DNA of 64,000 bases, from positions 1 through 64,000 of the forward strand of contig JBKCVA010000059.1 of NCBI GenBank assembly GCA_046318115.1, written 5' to 3'. Positions 25,338 to 33,659 of the stretch are shown here, one piece after another. The notes below the pieces were generated by a model. It was not told where the DNA came from. It saw only the letters and a program-made list of their open reading frames with translations, and searched no databases. The stretch's first letter is position 1. Every line of letters begins with the position of its first letter. Source of the DNA: Aquimonas sp046318115 (GTDB lineage Bacteria > Pseudomonadota > Gammaproteobacteria > Xanthomonadales > Xanthomonadaceae). The position numbers and the translations under genes are program-made.

Positions 25338-25766
25338 TTATGCAAGTGGCGCGCCGCCCGCCCCACCCGGGTCGCGGCGCGATTCCGTCAGCAGGCCGCG
25401 CAGCGGGGAACACCCCGCCAGAAGGCCGATACCGGCGCCCAGGCCATTGGCCAGTCCATCCACCAGATCGAAGCTGCGCACACCGCCCGCGCCCTGCAGG
25501 AACTCCAGCGCCAGCCCGAAGGCCGACAGCGCGACCGCCGCCGCCATGAATCCGCCGACCCGCCGCAGCAGCGGCACGCAGGCAAAGCCGGCCACGGCGT
25601 AGCCGAGGCCATGCCAGAGTTTGTCGAAGCGGCCCGGGTCTAGCGGCAGCTCGGGTGGCGGCAGCAGGGAAAGCAGCGCGATCAGGCCGAGATACAGCGC
25701 CAGCCCCACCATCCACAGCTGCCGCAGCCGCGAGCGGTGCACCACCACGAATGTGAGCGCGCTCAC
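25338..25766 (-). CDS. VanZ-like small membrane protein
   Basis: This is a 142-residue protein with about four hydrophobic helices (WMVGLALYLGLIALLSLLP; LWHGLGYAVAGFACVPLL; FMAAAVALSAFGLALEFLQ; LANGLGAGIGLLAG). The pattern FDKLWHGLGYAVAGF, then LEFLQ and DLVDGLANGLGAGIG, is that of VanZ-like proteins, whose biochemical role is mostly unknown. The start is a GTG at 25766, which overlaps the stop of the methyltransferase gene (GTGA) and makes the two translationally coupled. The longer frame upstream belongs to the neighbour. Confidence 0.75.
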   Translation of the reverse strand: MSALTFVVVHRSRLRQLWMVGLALYLGLIALLSLLPPPELPLDPGRFDKLWHGLGYAVAGFACVPLLRRVGGFMAAAVALSAFGLALEFLQGAGGVRSFDLVDGLANGLGAGIGLLAGCSPLRGLLTESRRDPGGAGGAPLA

Positions 25767-26941
25767 AGCCGGTGACTCAGGTCGCCGAAAGCGAACTGCG
25801 CCTCGCAGTCGACGCCACGCGAGAGCCCCATCACCTGGAAGCGCTCGCCCATTTCCGAGGGCAGGATCAAGCGCTTCGACTCCAGCGCCAGACGGTGCTG
25901 GCTCAGGGGATCGCTGGTGCCGGCCTCGACGTGCTGTTGCAGGCCGTTGTTGAGCAGGAAGGCGGCCTGGCTGCAGTAGCCCGCCAGCTCGAAGCCAGCG
26001 TGCTGACCGGCCTCGGCCAGCGCGGTGAAGTCGACCGAGGCGGTGATGTCGGTCAGTCCCGGCAGGTGGAAGGGATCGGCATGCACGCGATGACGGTAGT
26101 GGCACAACAAGGTGCCGTCCGAGCGCTCGGGCAGGTAGAACTCCGAACGCGGATAGCCGTAGTCGACGAACAGGGCTAGGCCCTCGGCCAGCGACGCGCA
26201 CACCGCGTCCAGCCAGTACGGCAGCTGCGGCAGCAGCTCGCTGGTGTAGCCCTCGCCGAAGCCGCGGCCCAGACTGCGCTCCACGTGCCGCACGGCGCCG
26301 CCGGTGAGCATGTCCGCAGGGCGCTCACAGAAGCGCAGGCCGCTCTCCGCGCGCTCGACGTGCTGCTCCATCACCTCGCCGGCGCGCAGCACGAAGCGCG
26401 AGGCGGGCAATGCATCCAGCACCTCGTTGGCGAACAGGACGCCGACCCAGTCGTCCTCGGGCAGGCGATCCAGCCAGCGCAGACGAGCAAAAATCTCAGC
26501 CGGCAGTTCGGCCTCAAGCCGCTGGCGCTGGCGTTCGCGCAGGTCGGCGCTGGGCTCCAGGATGCGGTACTCGGCCGGCAGCGCATCGCGCGCGGCGAGT
26601 GCAGGCAGCGCCTGCAGTGCGAACGCACCGCTGCCGCCGCCCAGTTCGAAGAAACAGCCTGCGCCGCGATAGCGACGGAGCACCGGCGCCGTGGCCTCGG
26701 CCACGCAGGCGGCAAACAGGCCGCCCAACTCGGGCGCGGTGATGAAGTCACCGGCCGCGCCGAACTTGGTCGCGCCGGCGCTGTAGTAGCCCAGCCCCGG
26801 GGCATACAGGGCCAACTCCATGTAGCGCGAGAACGGAATCGCGCCGCCACTGCGCGCGATCTCGGCAAGGATCAGCGCGCGCAAACGGTCGCTGTGGGCC
26901 TGCGCCTCAGGGGCGGGCGCCGGCAGGTCGAGGGGAATCAT
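25763..26941 (-). CDS. MidA/NDUFAF7-family SAM-dependent methyltransferase
   Basis: This is a 392-residue cytoplasmic protein of the COG1565/DUF185 family. Family features are IPFSRYMELALYAPGLGYY, the SAM-binding FFELGGGSGAFA, FANEVLDALP and the late DITASVDFTALAE. The mitochondrial member NDUFAF7 methylates a complex I arginine; bacterial substrates are not well defined. The start at 26941 is preferred over 26983 on the family N-terminus. It is divergent from the pteridine-reductase gene, with 71 nt between them, and overlaps the VanZ-like gene by 4 nt. Confidence 0.88.
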   Translation of the reverse strand: MIPLDLPAPAPEAQAHSDRLRALILAEIARSGGAIPFSRYMELALYAPGLGYYSAGATKFGAAGDFITAPELGGLFAACVAEATAPVLRRYRGAGCFFELGGGSGAFALQALPALAARDALPAEYRILEPSADLRERQRQRLEAELPAEIFARLRWLDRLPEDDWVGVLFANEVLDALPASRFVLRAGEVMEQHVERAESGLRFCERPADMLTGGAVRHVERSLGRGFGEGYTSELLPQLPYWLDAVCASLAEGLALFVDYGYPRSEFYLPERSDGTLLCHYRHRVHADPFHLPGLTDITASVDFTALAEAGQHAGFELAGYCSQAAFLLNNGLQQHVEAGTSDPLSQHRLALESKRLILPSEMGERFQVMGLSRGVDCEAQFAFGDLSHRL

Positions 26942-27012
26942 GAGCGGTCTCGTGATGGAATCTTCAGCGGCCAGCATCGACACTGCGGCCGGACCGCACG
27001 AAGGATACCCCG

Positions 27013-27759
27013 ATGTCTGCCCCCCCCTCAGGCGCGCCGATCGCGCTGATCACTGGCGCTGCGCGCCGCGTTGGCGCCGTGATCGCGCGTCGCCTGCACG
27101 CCGAAGGCTATTGCCTCGCCCTGCACTACCGCAGTTCGACCGATGAGATGCTGGCGCTTGAACAGGAACTGGAGGCCGCACGGCCCGGCAGCGTGCTGGC
27201 GATCCGCGCCGAACTGGCCGACCCCGGCGCCGACGCGGTGCTGGTGTCGTCCACGCTGGCACGCTTCGGTCGGCTGGATGCACTGATCAACAACGCATCG
27301 AGCTTCTATCGCACGCCGATTGGCGACACCGGCCAGGACGACTGGGACCAGCTGTTCGCCAGCAACGCGCGCGCCCCCTTCTTCCTGAGCCAGGCGGCCG
27401 CGCCGCATTTGCGCGCGACGCGCGGCTGTATCGTCAATCTGGTGGACGTCTACGCCGAACGCCCGCTGGCGGAGCACACCGTCTACTGCATGGCCAAGGC
27501 GGCCCTGCTGATGATGACCCTCTCGCTGGCCAAGGAACTCGGCCCCGAAGTGCGCGTCAACGCGGTCGCACCGGGCGCGGTGCTGTGGCCGGAGAGCGGC
27601 AAGCCCAGCGCCGAGCAACAGATCCTGCTCGACAAGACCACGCTGAAGCGGCCCGGCCGCCCAGAGGACGTGGCCGAAGCCATCGCCTACCTGCTGCGCG
27701 CCGAGTACACCAGCGGCCAGGTGCTGCGCGTGGATGGTGGGCGGGCGGTGAATATGTGA
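27013..27759 (+). CDS. Pteridine reductase (short-chain dehydrogenase)
   Basis: This 248-residue SDR has the TGAARRVG nucleotide-binding motif (TGX3RXG) that marks pteridine reductases such as PTR1 and FolM. It also has NNASSFY, the catalytic VDVYAERP...VYCMAK segment (Tyr and Lys) and PGAVLWPE. It reduces dihydro- and perhaps fully oxidised pterins with NADPH in folate or biopterin metabolism. It is a single gene, convergent with the S46 peptidase and divergent from the MidA-like methyltransferase. Confidence 0.88.
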   Translation: MSAPPSGAPIALITGAARRVGAVIARRLHAEGYCLALHYRSSTDEMLALEQELEAARPGSVLAIRAELADPGADAVLVSSTLARFGRLDALINNASSFYRTPIGDTGQDDWDQLFASNARAPFFLSQAAAPHLRATRGCIVNLVDVYAERPLAEHTVYCMAKAALLMMTLSLAKELGPEVRVNAVAPGAVLWPESGKPSAEQQILLDKTTLKRPGRPEDVAEAIAYLLRAEYTSGQVLRVDGGRAVNM

Positions 27760-27763
27760 GAGC

Positions 27764-27784
27764 GGGGATTGGGGATTCGGGATT
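27764..27784 (+). repeat. Heptad array GGGGATT x2 plus CGGGATT
   Basis: Three heptads begin 5 nt after the pteridine-reductase stop. Confidence 0.85.
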
Positions 27785-27842
27785 CGACCGCCGGTTCCGA
27801 GCGTGGCGCGACCTCGAATGCCCGAGCATCATTCACCCATAG

Positions 27843-27923
27843 GGTGGGTCTCGACCCACCATGAACTCCACGCTCGCCCCGGTCACCCGATCGCCAGACG
27901 CATCGGGTGAGTCTTGACCCACC
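27843..27923. repeat. Two palindromic elements in a convergent gap
   Basis: 27843-27860 has centre TC in place of TT. 27906-27923 has one arm mismatch. Both read rightwards like the left members of the 144-bp units. Confidence 0.85.
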
Positions 27924-28027
27924 ACAAGCCCCACACTCGCCCGCGTTTCGCTCGGGCGATACGGCAGCTGCCGCTTTGCCGCGACAGCCGCCGTTTCAAC
28001 AGGGTCTGGGGGAACCGACCGTCGGTC

Positions 28028-28040
28028 GATTCCCGATTCC
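28028..28040 (-). repeat. Short inverted heptad pair
   Basis: GATTCCC and GATTCC follow CCGTCGGTC, the same junction seen at 33625-33655. They lie just before the S46 peptidase stop. Confidence 0.6.
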
Positions 28041-28048
28041 AGGCGCCC

Positions 28049-30112
28049 TTACTTGCGGCCGTCCAGAATCTCATCCGCCAGGTGGTTCGCGTCGTACACC
28101 TTGCGCAGGGCTTCGATCATGGCCGCCGAATGCACGCTCACCGAACGGTTGATGCGGGCGTCGTACCAGAAGGCGCCGCCGAGGCTGTGGATGTTGCCGT
28201 CGAACACCAGGCCCACCACCTCGGCCTTGGCATTGATCACCGGGCTGCCCGAATTGCCGCCGATGATGTCGTTGGTGCTGACGAAGTTCATCGGCAGGTC
28301 GAGGTTCAGCTTCTCGCGCGAGCTCTCCCAACTCGGCGCCAGCTTGTACGGATCAGAACCCGTCGCACGCTCATACAGGCCGCGGATGTAAGTCATCGAG
28401 GGCACGGTCTGACCGCCCCACTCCCAGCCCTGCACCGCGCCGTAGGACAGGCGCAGGCTGAAGGTGGCATCGGGGTAGACGCCGGTGCCGAGCTGGGCAA
28501 AGCGCGCGCGGGCGATCTTTTCGGCGGCCTGCTGGGTCACCGCCTGCACCTCCCGCTCGTAGCGTGCGCGCAGCTCGCGGGCCGCAGGATCCACCGCGCG
28601 TGCCAGCGCGATCATCGGGTCGTCCGATTTGGCGATGGCATCGGCGCCGCCTTCCCACAGGGCGCGGCGAACGGCGACATCGCCGAGTTTGGTTCCGCGA
28701 ATCACCCGCTCGGCCAGCTGCTGCGGACTATCTTTGCCCAGCACCTGGCGCACCACCGGATGATCGGCGCCCAGCTCCTCGCGCAGCTTGGACAGGCTCC
28801 AGCCGAGCTTGACGATTTCGAAGTCGGGGTAGAGCGGACGCTCGGCGAACAGGCCCTGCTCGACGCGCGGCAGGCCGGCCTCGCCGAATTCGCGCAGGCG
28901 ATCAGCGTTCGGCTTGGCGCGCTCGTCGGCGCCACGCACCAAAGTGCGTGCCAGGCCGAAGTAGCCCGTGCGGAAAGCACCGGCGCCTTCGAGCATGCCG
29001 TAGGCGGTTTCGATCTCGCGCGACACGCGAGTGGCCTCGGCGATCGCCGACCACGGGTCGCCAATCTCCTCGCTGAGCTTGGGATCAGCAGCGACGAAGG
29101 CCTTGAGCGATTCCTCGTCCTTGCGCTTGGCCTCGAACACCGCCGGATCGTTGAGCGTGCTCTGGCGGCCGCGCAGGGCCTTGAAGCTGTTCTCGACGCC
29201 GAACAGGTCGTTCTGCGCCTGCCGCGCCTGTTCTTCGCCGAGAGCACCAAACTGCAGCAGCACGCCGCGCATCTCGGCCAGGCTGAGCAGACGCTCGATC
29301 AGGGACTTGTCGCGCAGCGCCTCGAGCTGGGCCACGGTGAGCAGGCGCTGGGTCGAACCGGGATGGCCGGTGATCATCACCAGCTCGCCTTCCGCCGCCC
29401 CTTCCGGGTTCAGCGGGAAGAAGTCTTCCAGCTCGACCGGCTTGCCGTCTTCGTAGACGCGCAGCAGGCCCATGTCGAGGTTGTAGCGCGGGAAGTTGAA
29501 GTTGTCGGGGTCGCCACCGAAGAAGCCGGCCGCGAACTCCGGAGCGAAGGCCAGACGGACATCCTGGAAGCGCGTGTAGCGGTAGAGATGCTGCACGCCG
29601 CCTTGGTAGAGGTCGACCACATCGCAGCGCACGGTGTTGCGGTCCTCGCCCGCACACTCGGACTCGATCGCCGACTGCGCGGCGCGCTTGGCGTTGGCGA
29701 AGGCTTCACCCGACAGGCCCTTGGTGGCTTCGCTGATGCGACCGCTGACGTCGCTGATCGACTCCAGCCGGTTGATCTCGAAGTTCGGACACTGGCGCTC
29801 CTCGGCGCGGGTCTTGGCCAGAAAGCCGTCGCGCATCAGGTCCTGGTCGGCGCTGGAAAGATCGCCGATGCAGCCGACGATGCAGTGGTGGTTGGTCAGC
29901 ACCAGGCCATCGCCCGAAATGAAGCTGCCCGAGCAGCCGCCAGCGAGTCGCACTGACGAGCGCATGACCTTCTGCACCCAGGCGTCGGTCGGGGTGAAGC
30001 CGAACTCGGCCTGCATCTGCGCTTTCGGCAGGTTGTCGAGGGTCCACATGCCTTCGGCGGCAAAGGAGGGCGAGGCGATCGCGAGCGCGATGCTGGCGGC
30101 GATAAGGCGCAT
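28049..30112 (-). CDS. S46-family dipeptidyl-peptidase, periplasmic
   Basis: The protein has 687 residues with a Sec signal peptide (MRLIAASIALAIASPSFA). Family S46 (DPP7/DPP11) serine exopeptidases release dipeptides from oligopeptides in the periplasm of Lysobacterales and Bacteroidetes. The catalytic histidine lies in LTNHHC and the serine in GGNSGSPV, with the usual chymotrypsin fold split by a helical domain. The start at 30112 is fixed by the signal peptide and by GGAG upstream. It is a single gene. I cannot assign acidic (DPP11) or hydrophobic (DPP7) specificity with confidence. Confidence 0.93.
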   Translation of the reverse strand: MRLIAASIALAIASPSFAAEGMWTLDNLPKAQMQAEFGFTPTDAWVQKVMRSSVRLAGGCSGSFISGDGLVLTNHHCIVGCIGDLSSADQDLMRDGFLAKTRAEERQCPNFEINRLESISDVSGRISEATKGLSGEAFANAKRAAQSAIESECAGEDRNTVRCDVVDLYQGGVQHLYRYTRFQDVRLAFAPEFAAGFFGGDPDNFNFPRYNLDMGLLRVYEDGKPVELEDFFPLNPEGAAEGELVMITGHPGSTQRLLTVAQLEALRDKSLIERLLSLAEMRGVLLQFGALGEEQARQAQNDLFGVENSFKALRGRQSTLNDPAVFEAKRKDEESLKAFVAADPKLSEEIGDPWSAIAEATRVSREIETAYGMLEGAGAFRTGYFGLARTLVRGADERAKPNADRLREFGEAGLPRVEQGLFAERPLYPDFEIVKLGWSLSKLREELGADHPVVRQVLGKDSPQQLAERVIRGTKLGDVAVRRALWEGGADAIAKSDDPMIALARAVDPAARELRARYEREVQAVTQQAAEKIARARFAQLGTGVYPDATFSLRLSYGAVQGWEWGGQTVPSMTYIRGLYERATGSDPYKLAPSWESSREKLNLDLPMNFVSTNDIIGGNSGSPVINAKAEVVGLVFDGNIHSLGGAFWYDARINRSVSVHSAAMIEALRKVYDANHLADEILDGRK

Positions 30113-30397
30113 GGGGGCTCCGCAGCGTGGGTGGAAGCCCGCGATTGTAGGCCGGTGAAGACGCCGCGAATGTGCCGGAAGATTCCGCCCGTCTGCACCC
30201 GGACGGCGGCATGCCCGGCTCAGAGCGTGTGAAAAAACCCAGACGCCGTAGCGAGGTCGTCTCTGGGCGTTCGTGGCAAAGCGCGGCACGTGAATTCAAG
30301 GGCGTTTGGCGAGCGAGTGACCGCGGAGTTCGCGGAGCACACTGCCGCCACGGACGTCCAGAGGCGGCCGCAGTAGGCGCGTGGTTCTCACATGCTC
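30113..30397. other. Intergenic gap with a copy of the ~155-bp repeat
   Basis: About 30245-30399 is a repeat element shared with 43550-43707. The remainder (30113-30244) shows nothing recognisable beyond the upstream region of the S46 peptidase gene. Confidence 0.7.
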
Positions 30398-30399
30398 TC
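30245..30399. repeat. ~155-bp dispersed element, copy A
   Basis: It runs from CGCCGTAGCGAGG to CTCACATGCTCTC. It shares long blocks (GGGCGTTCGTGGCAAA, CACGTGAATTCAAGGG, GACCGCGGAGTTCGCGGAGC, CAGAGGCGGCCGCAG) with copy B. Its right end touches the stop codon of the carrier gene. Confidence 0.85.
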
Positions 30400-31729
30400 A
30401 GCGAGACTCGCCGGCGCGGGCTGCGGCCTGCTCCTCGGGCAGCGGCTGCTTCTGCAGGCGGATCAGCGACCAGGCCGCGAGGCCCAGGCCCGCCGCCAGG
30501 GCCGCTCCGGTCAGAAACACCGCAGTGGAGCCGAGCGTAGCCAGGCCCTTGTGCAACCAGACGAAAGTGAGGTCACCAGCACGATAGATCACCGTGTCGA
30601 TGACGGCCTTGGCCTTGTAGCGCGACTCACGGTCGACGCGGGTGTAGACGGTCTCGCGCGCCGGCTTGGCCAGCGAGAATTCACCCGCTCGGGTCGCTAC
30701 CTGCACGATCGCAACAAGCAGGGGAAGCGGCGCGGCGGCCAAGAGGCAGTAACCGAGGAAGATCGCGCCGGCGGGAATCAGCAGCAGTGGCCCGATGCCA
30801 TAGCGCACCAGCAGGACGCGGGTCAGAAACACCTGTACCAGAATCGTGGTGAGATTGATCGCGAGGTCCAAGGTCGCGAAGTAACTCGTGCGCGCTTCCG
30901 GAGTGGCGAAATAGGTGCGCGCGATCGCTGCCTGCTCGTTGTACAGCAGGGTGCCGACGCCGACCCCGAAGAACAGCAGGGCCGCCATGGCCCGCAGCAC
31001 CGGCCGCTCCCAGACCAGGCGCAGGCCGGCGAGGATCGAGCCGCCCATGGCCTCTTCGCCCGAGCGCGTGCCGTCCTCGATCTCACGGCGGCGCGCATAG
31101 GGCGCGAGTCGGACGATGCAGTAGAGGCACAGGCCAATGAGTGCGGCGGAGACAAGCAGCAGGTTGGCGACGCCGACGCTCTCGACCAGCGCTTTGGTGA
31201 TGCTCGGGCCCGAAATCGCACCTGCGGTTCCGCCGACGCCGATGTAGCCATACAGCCGGCGGGCCTCGATGTTGCGGAACACGTCCGCCATGTAGCTCCA
31301 GAACACGCTGACGGCGAACAGGTTGAACACCGCCACCCAGATGAAGAACACCGTGTTCTTCCAAGCGAATTCCTGGTTGAACACCCACCAGAAGCCCACC
31401 AGGCAGGCAATGAAAAACAGATAGACCACGGGCAGGAACACACGCCGCGCGTAGCGGCTGACGATGGCGCCATACACCGGCTGCAGCAGCAGCATGGAGA
31501 TGAAAGTCCCGGTGAACAGCAGCTGCAGGTTCTGGGTGCTGCCCATCGCGTCGCGCACCGGCCGCAGGATGTAGTAGCCGGTCAGCAGAAAGAAGAAGTA
31601 CAGCGCCGCCCACAGCAGCGGCGGAAAGTCGCGCAGCGCATCGCGCAGGCCGGCGAGCTTGCCAAGACTGGCACCGGCGTCGTCGCGTGCGCTCTGGGCG
31701 GACTTCACGGAAGGGGCAGGCTGGCTCAA
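30398..31729 (-). CDS. Npt1/ADP-ATP-translocase-like MFS carrier
   Basis: The protein has 443 residues with about 12 hydrophobic helices. The first helix region, LLWAALYFFFLLTGYYILRPVRD, is characteristic of the NTP/NDP exchanger-like (Npt1, TLC/AAA) family, here in a free-living-type genome. Further landmarks are FWSYMADVF and YNEQAAIARTYF in mid-sequence and KPARETVYTRVDRESRYKAKAVID after helix 10. In obligate intracellular bacteria such carriers exchange ATP for ADP; free-living homologues have no settled substrate. There are no partner genes: the upstream neighbour is the divergent GMC oxidoreductase, and downstream lies a repeat. Confidence 0.82.
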   Translation of the reverse strand: MSQPAPSVKSAQSARDDAGASLGKLAGLRDALRDFPPLLWAALYFFFLLTGYYILRPVRDAMGSTQNLQLLFTGTFISMLLLQPVYGAIVSRYARRVFLPVVYLFFIACLVGFWWVFNQEFAWKNTVFFIWVAVFNLFAVSVFWSYMADVFRNIEARRLYGYIGVGGTAGAISGPSITKALVESVGVANLLLVSAALIGLCLYCIVRLAPYARRREIEDGTRSGEEAMGGSILAGLRLVWERPVLRAMAALLFFGVGVGTLLYNEQAAIARTYFATPEARTSYFATLDLAINLTTILVQVFLTRVLLVRYGIGPLLLIPAGAIFLGYCLLAAAPLPLLVAIVQVATRAGEFSLAKPARETVYTRVDRESRYKAKAVIDTVIYRAGDLTFVWLHKGLATLGSTAVFLTGAALAAGLGLAAWSLIRLQKQPLPEEQAAARAGESR

Positions 31730-31932
31730 GCGGGTCTCTACGGTGCTCGCCGCGGCGACGGCGCGCGCACCTTAGCCCATCAACCGCGTGCCTGCGACCA
31801 TGGCCGAGCTTTGCGGCTTCCGCAACGCGGATCGAGTCTTTGCTCTAGGCATGGGGTCTAGGGTCCGGGCAGTCTTCAAAAACCCCGCAAACCCGCGCTG
31901 CGCCTCGCTGCAGCGCAACATCAGGCGTCCTC

Positions 31933-33510
31933 ATGTACGACTACATCATCGTCGGCGCCGGCTCCGCCGGCTGCGTGCTGGCGAACCGGCTTTCCGCAGA
32001 TCGCGACTGCAAGGTGCTGCTGCTCGAAGCCGGCCCGCGCGACTGGCACCCCTTCATCCACATGCCGGCCGGCATCGCCAAGCTGGTGGGCAAGAAGAAC
32101 GCCAACTGGGACTACTACACCGAGCCCGAAGCGCAGCTCGTCGGACGCCGCCTGTGGTGGCCGCGCGGGCGCGTGCTGGGCGGCTCCAGCTCGATCAACG
32201 CGATGTGCTACACCCGCGGCGATGCACGCGACTACGACGAATGGGAGCAGCAGGGCGCGCGCGGCTGGAACTGGCAGAGCACCCTGCCCGCCTTCCGCAA
32301 GGCTGAAGGCAACGCGCGCGGCGCATCGGCCTTCCATGGCGGGGAGGGGCCGCTCTGCGTGAGCGATCACATCCACACCAATCCGCTGTCGGATGTCTTC
32401 CTCGACGCCGCCCTGCAGGCCGGCCACAGTCGAACAGATGACTTCAACGGCGCCCGCCAGGACGGCTTCGGCTACTACCAGGTCACGCAGAAGAACGGCG
32501 CGCGCTGCTCAACGGCGGTGGCCTATCTCAACCCGGTGCGCGACCGTCCGAACCTGACCATCGTCACCGGCGCGCAGGTCCAGGGCCTGATGTTCGAAGG
32601 TCGCCGCGCCGTGGGCCTGCGCTACCTGCAGGGCTCAAGCCCGCGCGAGGCGCGCGCCCAGCGCGAGGTGATCCTCTGCGGCGGCGCGCTCAACTCACCG
32701 CAACTGCTGATGCTTTCGGGCATCGGCCCGGCCGCGCAGCTGCGCCGGCAGGGCATCGAAGTGCGCGTGGACGCGCCCGGCGTCGGTGCCAACCTGCAGG
32801 ACCATCTGGACATCTGCACACTCACCCAGGCCAGCAACGACCTGAGCTACGACACGCTCTCGGACATCGCGGTGGCATGGCAGTACTACCTGTTCCGCAA
32901 AGGGCCCGGCACCAGCAATGTCGCCGAGGCCGGCGGCTTCCTGCGCTCGCGGCTGGCTGAGGACGAACGGCCGGACATCCAGTTCCACTTCGTGCCGGCG
33001 CTGCTCGACGATCACGGCCGCAATCGCCTGAAGGGCAGCGGCTACACCGTGCACGCCTGCTTCCTGCGGCCGAAGAGCCGCGGCCACCTGGAACTCGCAT
33101 CGGCCAATCCGCGGGACAAGATCCGCATCCACGCCAATTACCTGAGCGACGCCGCGGGCTTCGATCTCAGGGTGATGGTCGAGTGCGTCAAGCTCTCACG
33201 CGATATCCTGGCGCAGGCAGCCTTCAAGCCGCACCGCAAGCATGAGCTGATGCCGGGCGAAGCCGTGCGGGACGAGGCCGGCATCATCGACTTCATCCGC
33301 CGCAAGGCCGAGACCATCTACCACCCCGTCGGCACCTGCCGCATGGGCGAGGACGCGGAGGCCGTGGTCGATTCCGAACTGCGGGTGCGCGGCGTGGACG
33401 CCCTGCGCGTGGTGGATGCTTCGGTGATGCCCACGCTTGTGGGCGGGAACACGAATGCGCCGACGGTGATGATTGCTGAACGCGCAGCGGACTTCATCGC
33501 GGGGCGATGA
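31933..33510 (+). CDS. GMC-family FAD-dependent alcohol/choline dehydrogenase
   Basis: The 525-residue enzyme has the N-terminal FAD motif GAGSAGCVLANRLS. The GMC signatures are PRGRVLGGSSSINAM and GALNSPQLLMLSGIGP. The catalytic His is in YHPVGTCRMG and the C-terminal partner Asn is in GGNTNAPTVMI. It oxidises an alcohol, with electrons passing to a carrier rather than NAD. By similarity it lies near BetA and AlkJ, but substrate identity (choline or an aliphatic alcohol) cannot be read from the sequence. There is no betaine aldehyde dehydrogenase or BetI beside it, so I leave the symbol blank. It is convergent with the M48 protease gene through heptad arrays. Confidence 0.93.
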   Translation: MYDYIIVGAGSAGCVLANRLSADRDCKVLLLEAGPRDWHPFIHMPAGIAKLVGKKNANWDYYTEPEAQLVGRRLWWPRGRVLGGSSSINAMCYTRGDARDYDEWEQQGARGWNWQSTLPAFRKAEGNARGASAFHGGEGPLCVSDHIHTNPLSDVFLDAALQAGHSRTDDFNGARQDGFGYYQVTQKNGARCSTAVAYLNPVRDRPNLTIVTGAQVQGLMFEGRRAVGLRYLQGSSPREARAQREVILCGGALNSPQLLMLSGIGPAAQLRRQGIEVRVDAPGVGANLQDHLDICTLTQASNDLSYDTLSDIAVAWQYYLFRKGPGTSNVAEAGGFLRSRLAEDERPDIQFHFVPALLDDHGRNRLKGSGYTVHACFLRPKSRGHLELASANPRDKIRIHANYLSDAAGFDLRVMVECVKLSRDILAQAAFKPHRKHELMPGEAVRDEAGIIDFIRRKAETIYHPVGTCRMGEDAEAVVDSELRVRGVDALRVVDASVMPTLVGGNTNAPTVMIAERAADFIAGR

Positions 33511-33514
33511 AGGC

Positions 33515-33542
33515 GGGGATTGGGGATTGGGGATTGGGGATT
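33515..33542 (+). repeat. (GGGGATT)4 array, canonical G-quadruplex sequence
   Basis: Four perfect consecutive heptads, that is four GGGG runs with ATT loops, start 5 nt after the GMC gene stop. They are paired with the inverted array at 33635. Confidence 0.95.
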
Positions 33543-33634
33543 CAAGGCTCGCAGGCCCGAGCCAGCGCCTTCTCACCCGGTGCGGTAGTGCGCTGCGCGA
33601 ACGCTGCCGCGCTCGGACGGCACCACCGTCGGTC

Positions 33635-33655
33635 AATCCCCAATCCCCAATCCCC
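33635..33655 (-). repeat. Inverted heptad array (AATCCCC)3
   Basis: Three perfect heptads in reverse orientation lie beside the M48 protease stop. With 33515-33542 they bracket about 90 bp. Confidence 0.95.
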
Positions 33656-33659
33656 GCTC

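Larger units (their letters stand above)
27760..28048. other. Repeat-filled convergent gap
   Basis: The gap holds three heptads (27764-27784), two palindromic elements (27843-27860, 27906-27923) and an inverted heptad pair (28028-28040) preceded by CCGTCGGTC. No gene is supported. Confidence 0.8.
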
